Below, in pieces: positions 59,394 to 64,000 of a DNA stretch of 64,000 nucleotides; position 1 is the first letter of the stretch, and every line of letters begins with the position of its first letter. The notes below the pieces were generated by a model. The model was not told where the DNA came from and did no database searches. It worked only from the letters and a program-made list of their open reading frames with translations. Both the position numbers and the translations under genes were made by a program. The DNA is taken from positions 1,302,001 to 1,366,000 of the forward strand of contig NZ_JADOTZ010000001.1 in assembly GCF_015751895.1 (NCBI RefSeq), in the 5' to 3' direction. The DNA is from Zhihengliuella flava. GTDB taxonomy: Bacteria; Actinomycetota; Actinomycetes; Actinomycetales; Micrococcaceae.

Positions 59394-60743
59394 CTACGGG
59401 ACCGACTTGATCCGGTAGACCAGCGCCGCCGCCATGAGGCCGATCACCGCGGCGAGGACGAACAGCGCCGGGTACCCGCCCAGCTGAGTCACCGCGATGA
59501 ATGCGAGCGAGGGCGCCACGATCTGCGGCAGCGTCGCCGCAATGTTGACGACGCCGAGGTCCTTGCCGCGCGCGGCCGCGGACGGCAACACCTGCGTGAT
59601 GAGCGCAAAGTCCACCGCTAGGTAGGCGCCGAATCCGATCCCCAGCAGCGCGGCTCCGAGCAGCGCCCCGGCCCACGTCGGGAAGAACGCGAGCACCAGC
59701 GCGGCCAGCGCAATCACCGCGGAGGACCCGGCCACGAAGACCTTCCGCCGCCCGCCCGCGGCGTCACTGATCCGCCCCGCCACCACGGCAGCGATGAGCA
59801 CCATGACCGAATACAGGCCGGTCAACACCAGCACTCCCCCGGCCGGGTTGGGGTGCCGGATCTCGTCCTGCAGGAAGAACAGCAGGTACACGATCGTCAA
59901 TTGGTTGCCCACGAACATGAGGAACCGCGTGAACCACGCCCACGCGAAGTCCGGATGCCGGCGCGGGCTCACCCAAAATCCGCGCAGAAACTCACCCACC
60001 CGGAACGGCTCCAAGGCCCCGCGCGGAAGCACCCTGTCCTGCGAACGTAGCAGGTATGGGATCACGCACACGACGAACAGGCCCGCGCACAGCGCGTACC
60101 CGAGCCCCAGGTTCGCGCCGACCACGAACCCGATCGCGGCACCGCACAAAATCCCCGCGGTTTGCCCCATGGCACCCAGGCCACCGACGGACGCGCGCTG
60201 GCCCACAGGCGTCACGTCCGGAACGGCGGCCGCGATGGTCGAATAGGCCCCGTTCACCCCGGCTTGCACAAGGCACCAGCCCAGTGCCAGGGCGAGGATG
60301 GCGGCGGTTCCGCCCAGCACTCCCTCGGCCACGCCGAGGGAGACGGCCGCCAGCCCACCGAGGGAAACAGCCGCGACGACGGCGCCCCAGGCGACCCACG
60401 GCACGCGCCGGCCAAACCTCGAGGTCGTGCGGTCACTCAGCGCTCCCGTCAGCGGATTGGCCACCAGGGCGACCGCCGCACCGCACGCCGTGATGAAGGA
60501 GAGGATGCCTTCCTTGGCCCCCGGGTCCACGGCTTCCGCCTGCAGTCCGAGCAGCACGTTGATCGGCGCGTAGAGCACCGCATTGATCCCGAGGTTCACA
60601 AGGACGACGCCGGCAATCCACCGGGCGCGCACCGGCACCGTTGGCTCGGCGAGCGCGGCGGAGCCTGCTGCCCGCGGCGAGGCGTCCGGTGCGGCGCCAC
60701 GGGGCGGATCGGTGGGGGCGGGGGTATGCGGCGGCGTGCTCAT
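59394..60743 (-). CDS. MFS transporter
   Basis: Twelve-helix permease of 449 aa. Helix 2-3 loop motif NPLTGALSDRTTSRFGRRVPWVAWG resembles the GPH/SUC-like sugar-cation symporter group of the major facilitator superfamily, with VSPRRHPDFAWAWFTRFLMFVGNQLTIVYLLFFL (in pieces) in the second half. Cytoplasmic N-terminus is Pro/Ala-rich. Substrate may be an oligosaccharide or glycoside, by group resemblance only. Confidence 0.88.
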   Translation of the reverse strand: MSTPPHTPAPTDPPRGAAPDASPRAAGSAALAEPTVPVRARWIAGVVLVNLGINAVLYAPINVLLGLQAEAVDPGAKEGILSFITACGAAVALVANPLTGALSDRTTSRFGRRVPWVAWGAVVAAVSLGGLAAVSLGVAEGVLGGTAAILALALGWCLVQAGVNGAYSTIAAAVPDVTPVGQRASVGGLGAMGQTAGILCGAAIGFVVGANLGLGYALCAGLFVVCVIPYLLRSQDRVLPRGALEPFRVGEFLRGFWVSPRRHPDFAWAWFTRFLMFVGNQLTIVYLLFFLQDEIRHPNPAGGVLVLTGLYSVMVLIAAVVAGRISDAAGGRRKVFVAGSSAVIALAALVLAFFPTWAGALLGAALLGIGFGAYLAVDFALITQVLPSAAARGKDLGVVNIAATLPQIVAPSLAFIAVTQLGGYPALFVLAAVIGLMAAALVYRIKSVP

Positions 60744-60769
60744 GTCACCTTAAGCGTAGGCCGCTCCGC

Positions 60770-61603
60770 TCACGCCGCGGGCATCGCCGAGTTGGCCCGC
60801 TCCTGTTTGCGCCGCTTGCGGTAGAGCTTCTTCATGCCGTCCGCCGGGTAAATGGGTTCGGGCCACCGGGGTTCCAACGCGTCACCGAGGGTAATCCCGC
60901 GCAGGCGCCGCCCGAACATCGGCAACACCCACTGGCGCATCCACTCGGCCTCGCGGCCCACCAACTGGACCGGTCCGAGGCGCTCGCGCGGGCCGAACGG
61001 TTCGAACTCCAGCTGGTGCCGCACCCCGAGCAGGTTGAGGATTTGGATGGCCATGAAGCGGTGGCCGGCCCGGTTCATGTGCAGCTTGTCGGTATCCCAC
61101 ATCCGCCGGTCGTAGTAGGCCTCCCAGGTCCAGTAGTCCACCAGGCTGATGCTGTCCGGGTGCTGGCGCGCGAGGGCGCGGACGTGCTCATTGAAGACCC
61201 AGTTGCGGCGTTTGAATGGCTCCAAGAGCGGATGCAGGGGCACGTCAAAGCCCGTGAACAGGAGGATGCGAGCGCCGGATTCGGCGAGCCGCTCCACGGC
61301 ACGCGTGTAGTCCTGCAGTAGCCGGCCCATGTCCTTGCGGAGCTCGAGGAGGTCGTTGCCGCCGGCGTAGAAACTCACCACGGTGGGCTCCATGGCCAGC
61401 GCGGGCTCAATCTGCTCGTGCATGATGGACCCCAGTCGGCGGCTGCGGATCGCGAGGTTCGCATACCGCCAGCCCGGGTCCGCCTTAGACAGTTGTTTGG
61501 CGACGCGGTCCGCCCACCCCCGCACGCCATTCGGCAGACGCGGGTCCCAGTCCCCCACGCCCTCCGTGAACGAATCCCCGATCGCGACGAACAGTCCTGA
61601 CAT
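60770..61603 (-). CDS. SGNH/GDSL hydrolase
   Basis: Esterase or lipase-type hydrolase of 277 aa. Block I with nucleophile Ser is AIGDSFTEG at residues 6-14, block II Gly in AIRSRRLG, block III Asn in FYAGGNDLLEL, and block V Asp-x-x-His in WDTDKLHMNRAGH. No signal peptide, so it is cytoplasmic. The C-terminal basic tail (KKLYRKRRKQER) is unusual. The ATG at 61603 is chosen, three codons after a less likely GTG or ATG. Confidence 0.9.
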   Translation of the reverse strand: MSGLFVAIGDSFTEGVGDWDPRLPNGVRGWADRVAKQLSKADPGWRYANLAIRSRRLGSIMHEQIEPALAMEPTVVSFYAGGNDLLELRKDMGRLLQDYTRAVERLAESGARILLFTGFDVPLHPLLEPFKRRNWVFNEHVRALARQHPDSISLVDYWTWEAYYDRRMWDTDKLHMNRAGHRFMAIQILNLLGVRHQLEFEPFGPRERLGPVQLVGREAEWMRQWVLPMFGRRLRGITLGDALEPRWPEPIYPADGMKKLYRKRRKQERANSAMPAA

Positions 61604-61704
61604 GCTCGCCACCCTGCCAAGACCAAGCGACGGGTGGGAGACCTGCGGCCTACCAGCGCGTGAACATCGCGCGGGTAGGCCGCAGTTGTTAGTGCACGAC
61701 GGCG

Positions 61705-63624
61705 TCAGCTCCGGCCCGGTTCGGCCTCCTCGTCCGTCGCCTCCGTGGGCGGGTCTCCGCCCTGATTGATGTATTCCTGCGAGGACTCGAACTCCGGCGT
61801 ATCGAAGGTCTCTCCGGCCAGCGGGTCCTTCGACTCGCCGACGATGTGGATGGCCCCCGTCGCCGGGTCCACGCTGGTGACCTCCGGGTCCACGTACCGG
61901 TAGCTGATGACCTGCGTTGACGGCCCGTCGTTCGGCCCCGCGCCTTGATCTTCGGTCAGGCCAGACAGGGACGTGGTGGTGCCACCAAACCCGCGGAAGA
62001 AGCGCCGCCCGAGGGCCGGGGCCACCTCCGCCGCGTCCGTGCCAGGCGGCGTGGTGACCTCGATGAAGTTCGGCATCGAGGCGACGTCGTGCCGGAACGC
62101 CCGCGTCAAGGAGATGCAGGCGAGCACCAGCACGATCGAGAAGGGGGCCGCCGTGGATATGGACAACGTCTGCAGCGCGGTCAGCGCCACGCTGCCCCCG
62201 ACGACCAGCAGGATGGCGGCCGCGGCGCCCTCCAACACCGCCCAGTAGATGCGCGTGCCGGTGGAGGTGTGCGTGCTGCCGCCGCTGGCCAGCATGTCGA
62301 TCACCAGGGACCCCGAGTCCGAGGAGGTGACGAAGAAGAACACCACCACCACCATGGCGATCACGCTCAGGAGCGTGGTGAGCGGGAAGGATTCGAAGAA
62401 TTGGAATAGCGCGGTGGTGCTGCTGACCGCGCCGTCGGTCACCATGTTGGCGGTGCCTTCCCGTTGGAACAGGATGGCGGTGTCGCCAAAGATCGTGAAC
62501 CAGACCAAGCTGACCAGGGTCGGGGCCAGCAGCACGCCGACGATGAACTCGCGGATGGTGCGGCCGCGGGAAATGCGGGCAATAAACATGCCAACGAAGG
62601 GTGCCCAGCTAATCCACCAGCCCCAGTAGAAGATGGTCCACGCTGCCTCCCACCCGTCGGTGGAGAACGGGCCAGAGTGGAACATGGTTTCCGGCAGGAT
62701 GGTCAGGTAGTTGCCTAGATTCTCCGGGAAGGCCTTGAGCAGAAACAGGGTGGGCCCCAGCAGGAAGATCACCAGTGCCAGCAGCGCGGCGACGGACATG
62801 TTGAAGTTGGACAACCACTTCAGGCCCTTGTGCACGCCGGAGACCACGGAGAAAGTGGCCACCAGCGTGATGGCGGCGACAATCGTGATGATCAGCCAAT
62901 TGGACGTCTCGGCCCAGCCGAGGAATTCGAGGCCGCCGAGGATTTGGCTGACGCCAAACCCGAACGACGTCGCCACGCCGAACAGGGTGCCTACGATCGC
63001 CACCGTGTCGATCGCGTGCCCCATCCACCCCTCGACGCGCTGACGCCCGAGCAACGGCTCGAGGAGCCACCGGACGGCCAGCGGTCGGCCGCGGCGGAAG
63101 GTCATGTAGGCCAGTCCCAAGCCAACGATGGAGTAGATGGCCCACGGATGCAGGCCCCAGTGCAGCATGACCACGCCCATGGACCCGTTGATGGCCGCGT
63201 CAGATTCTGACTCGATGCCGTACGGGGGCGTGATGTAGTGGCTGAGCGGCTCAGCGACGCTGAAGAAGACGAGGCCGATGCCCATGCCAGCGCTAAAGAG
63301 CATCATGAACCATGACGCCATGCCGAACTCGGGCTGCTCGTCATCCCGCCCGAGGCGGATGCGGCCGATTTTGGAGACGGCGAAGTAGATGGCGAAAGCC
63401 AAGAAGATGTTGACGGCGATGACGTACCACCAGCCGACGCCGTCGGAAATCGCTGTGTTGAGCTGGCTGGTGGCCTCCTCCAGCGCGTCGCCAGCGGCCT
63501 GGCTGAAGATCACCGTTCCGCCGAGCAGGGCGAAGATCACGATCGAGGCCGGCCAAAAGACCGGCTTGAGAATTTTGGCCCGGGGCGCGGCGTGGGACGT
63601 GGCCCCGGAAGGTGCGGATGACAT
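61705..63624 (-). CDS. BCCT family betaine/carnitine/choline transporter
   Basis: Secondary transporter of 639 aa with twelve helices. The BCCT signature is in WTIFYWGWWISWAPFVGMFIARISRGR (given in part; substrate Trp box), and FSAGMGIGLVFFSVAEPLSHY supplies the Gly-rich TM3 segment, MGIGL, as in BetP's sodium-coupled transporters. The C-terminal cytoplasmic tail of about 110 residues is acidic and may sense osmotic strength as in BetP/OpuD relatives (inference). Confidence 0.93.
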   Translation of the reverse strand: MSSAPSGATSHAAPRAKILKPVFWPASIVIFALLGGTVIFSQAAGDALEEATSQLNTAISDGVGWWYVIAVNIFLAFAIYFAVSKIGRIRLGRDDEQPEFGMASWFMMLFSAGMGIGLVFFSVAEPLSHYITPPYGIESESDAAINGSMGVVMLHWGLHPWAIYSIVGLGLAYMTFRRGRPLAVRWLLEPLLGRQRVEGWMGHAIDTVAIVGTLFGVATSFGFGVSQILGGLEFLGWAETSNWLIITIVAAITLVATFSVVSGVHKGLKWLSNFNMSVAALLALVIFLLGPTLFLLKAFPENLGNYLTILPETMFHSGPFSTDGWEAAWTIFYWGWWISWAPFVGMFIARISRGRTIREFIVGVLLAPTLVSLVWFTIFGDTAILFQREGTANMVTDGAVSSTTALFQFFESFPLTTLLSVIAMVVVVFFFVTSSDSGSLVIDMLASGGSTHTSTGTRIYWAVLEGAAAAILLVVGGSVALTALQTLSISTAAPFSIVLVLACISLTRAFRHDVASMPNFIEVTTPPGTDAAEVAPALGRRFFRGFGGTTTSLSGLTEDQGAGPNDGPSTQVISYRYVDPEVTSVDPATGAIHIVGESKDPLAGETFDTPEFESSQEYINQGGDPPTEATDEEAEPGRS

Positions 63625-63753
63625 GTCAAAACCTCCTCAGTCCGGGCAGGACGTCGGCGGCACGACAGCGCCGTCTGGCGGCTCGCCCGTACCGCTGAAC
63701 TTAGCAGGTTGTGACGTGAATCGCACCGGTTCCGCGCAAGATTTTCGGCCGCG

Positions 63754-64000
63754 TCAGCGCCCGGTTGCCCCGGCCAGGACCACGTCCACCACGCGCAGGT
63801 CCGCGTCCAGCACCACGGCGTCGGCCCGCAGGCCCGGCGCCAGATCCCCGACGTCGTCCCAGCCCACCGCGCGCGCCGGGGTGGTGGAGGTCTGCCGGAC
63901 GGCGGCCAGCCACGCGGCGGCGTCGGGCTCCTCCCCAGAGTCCGCGTCGCGTCCGCCCGCCCGGGCCAGCGCGCCGCGGAAGAGCGCGTCCATCGTGGCG
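63754..64000 (-). CDS. nagA: N-acetylglucosamine-6-phosphate deacetylase, C-terminal part (runs off window)
   Basis: The last 81 residues of an amidohydrolase: an ATMDALFRGALAR segment with the catalytic-side Asp region and the closing beta-sandwich strands LAPGLRADAVVLDADLRVVDVVLAG, characteristic of NagA, which converts GlcNAc-6-phosphate to glucosamine-6-phosphate. The 5' part lies beyond the window, so the identification rests on these C-terminal motifs. Confidence 0.75.
   Translation of the reverse strand, partial: ATMDALFRGALARAGGRDADSGEEPDAAAWLAAVRQTSTTPARAVGWDDVGDLAPGLRADAVVLDADLRVVDVVLAGATGR

Overview
The window is high-GC chromosomal DNA from an actinobacterium, most likely the Micrococcaceae (Citricoccus/Micrococcus/Arthrobacter type; this is an inference, since no rRNA is present). 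Supporting signs are dense GC-rich coding, frequent GTG starts, ATGA-coupled genes, a SAM-IV-class riboswitch (a class known from actinomycetes), a glutaminase-STAS-cNMP fusion, Lrp/AldR-controlled alanine dehydrogenase and two tRNA-Ala genes.

Layout. 1-4.3 kb: a nitrate/sulfonate-type ABC importer (partial permease, lipoprotein) with a YtcJ-like amidohydrolase and a divergent TetR regulator. 4.3-14.8 kb: housekeeping and envelope genes (formylglycine-generating enzyme, M50B-like protease, glutaminase fusion, pentapeptide protein, PH-domain protein, penicillin-binding lipoprotein, an ATGA-coupled membrane protein/lipoprotein pair, ribokinase). 14.8-22.5 kb: stress and redox genes (TetR/DUF1304/CurA-like reductase, DoxX, a CsoR-type operator before a 53-aa Cys-rich protein, PAP2, LysR, two aldo-keto reductases). 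22.5-25.6 kb: the thiamine genes thiE and TPP riboswitch-thiO-thiS-thiG. 25.6-26.7 kb: a VapBC module enclosed by the 3' end of thiG and a second, diverged copy of that end. 26.8-32.1 kb: aqpZ, poxB, XRE regulator, zinc alcohol dehydrogenase, pterin dehydratase.

32.1-36.8 kb is a lower-GC accessory island beside tRNA-Ala(GGC). It holds a recombinase remnant, a HigB/HigA-ImmA toxin-antitoxin-type pair, an unknown 331-aa gene overlapping a TIR-effector gene killed by a nonsense codon, and a complete IS481-family element. The unknown gene plus TIR gene is the best candidate here for an undescribed defence system. A solitary copy of the right end of the IS sits beside the second tRNA-Ala (CGC) at 47.9 kb.

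37-48 kb: AI-2E-type permease, VOC protein, MFS exporter, DNA-3-methyladenine glycosylase, Nudix hydrolase, a SAM-IV riboswitch in front of an unknown gene, an SMR efflux pair, a flavin disulfide oxidoreductase and a four-gene glycine-betaine/choline-type ABC importer. 48-55.5 kb: small regulators, then a LacI-controlled sugar or polyol catabolic locus (orphan binding protein, LacI, cupin, two Gfo/Idh/MocA dehydrogenases) with repeated operators. 55.6-57.3 kb: a DUF1540 protein and a low-GC secreted protein paired with a 68-aa membrane protein. 57.4-64 kb: aldR/ald, MFS, SGNH hydrolase, BCCT transporter and the 3' end of nagA.

Links between genes: osmolyte uptake occurs twice (OpuC-type ABC and BCCT), the thiamine genes share a divergent promoter, and the LacI locus appears to be one regulon. 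No CRISPR array, rRNA or prophage was seen.
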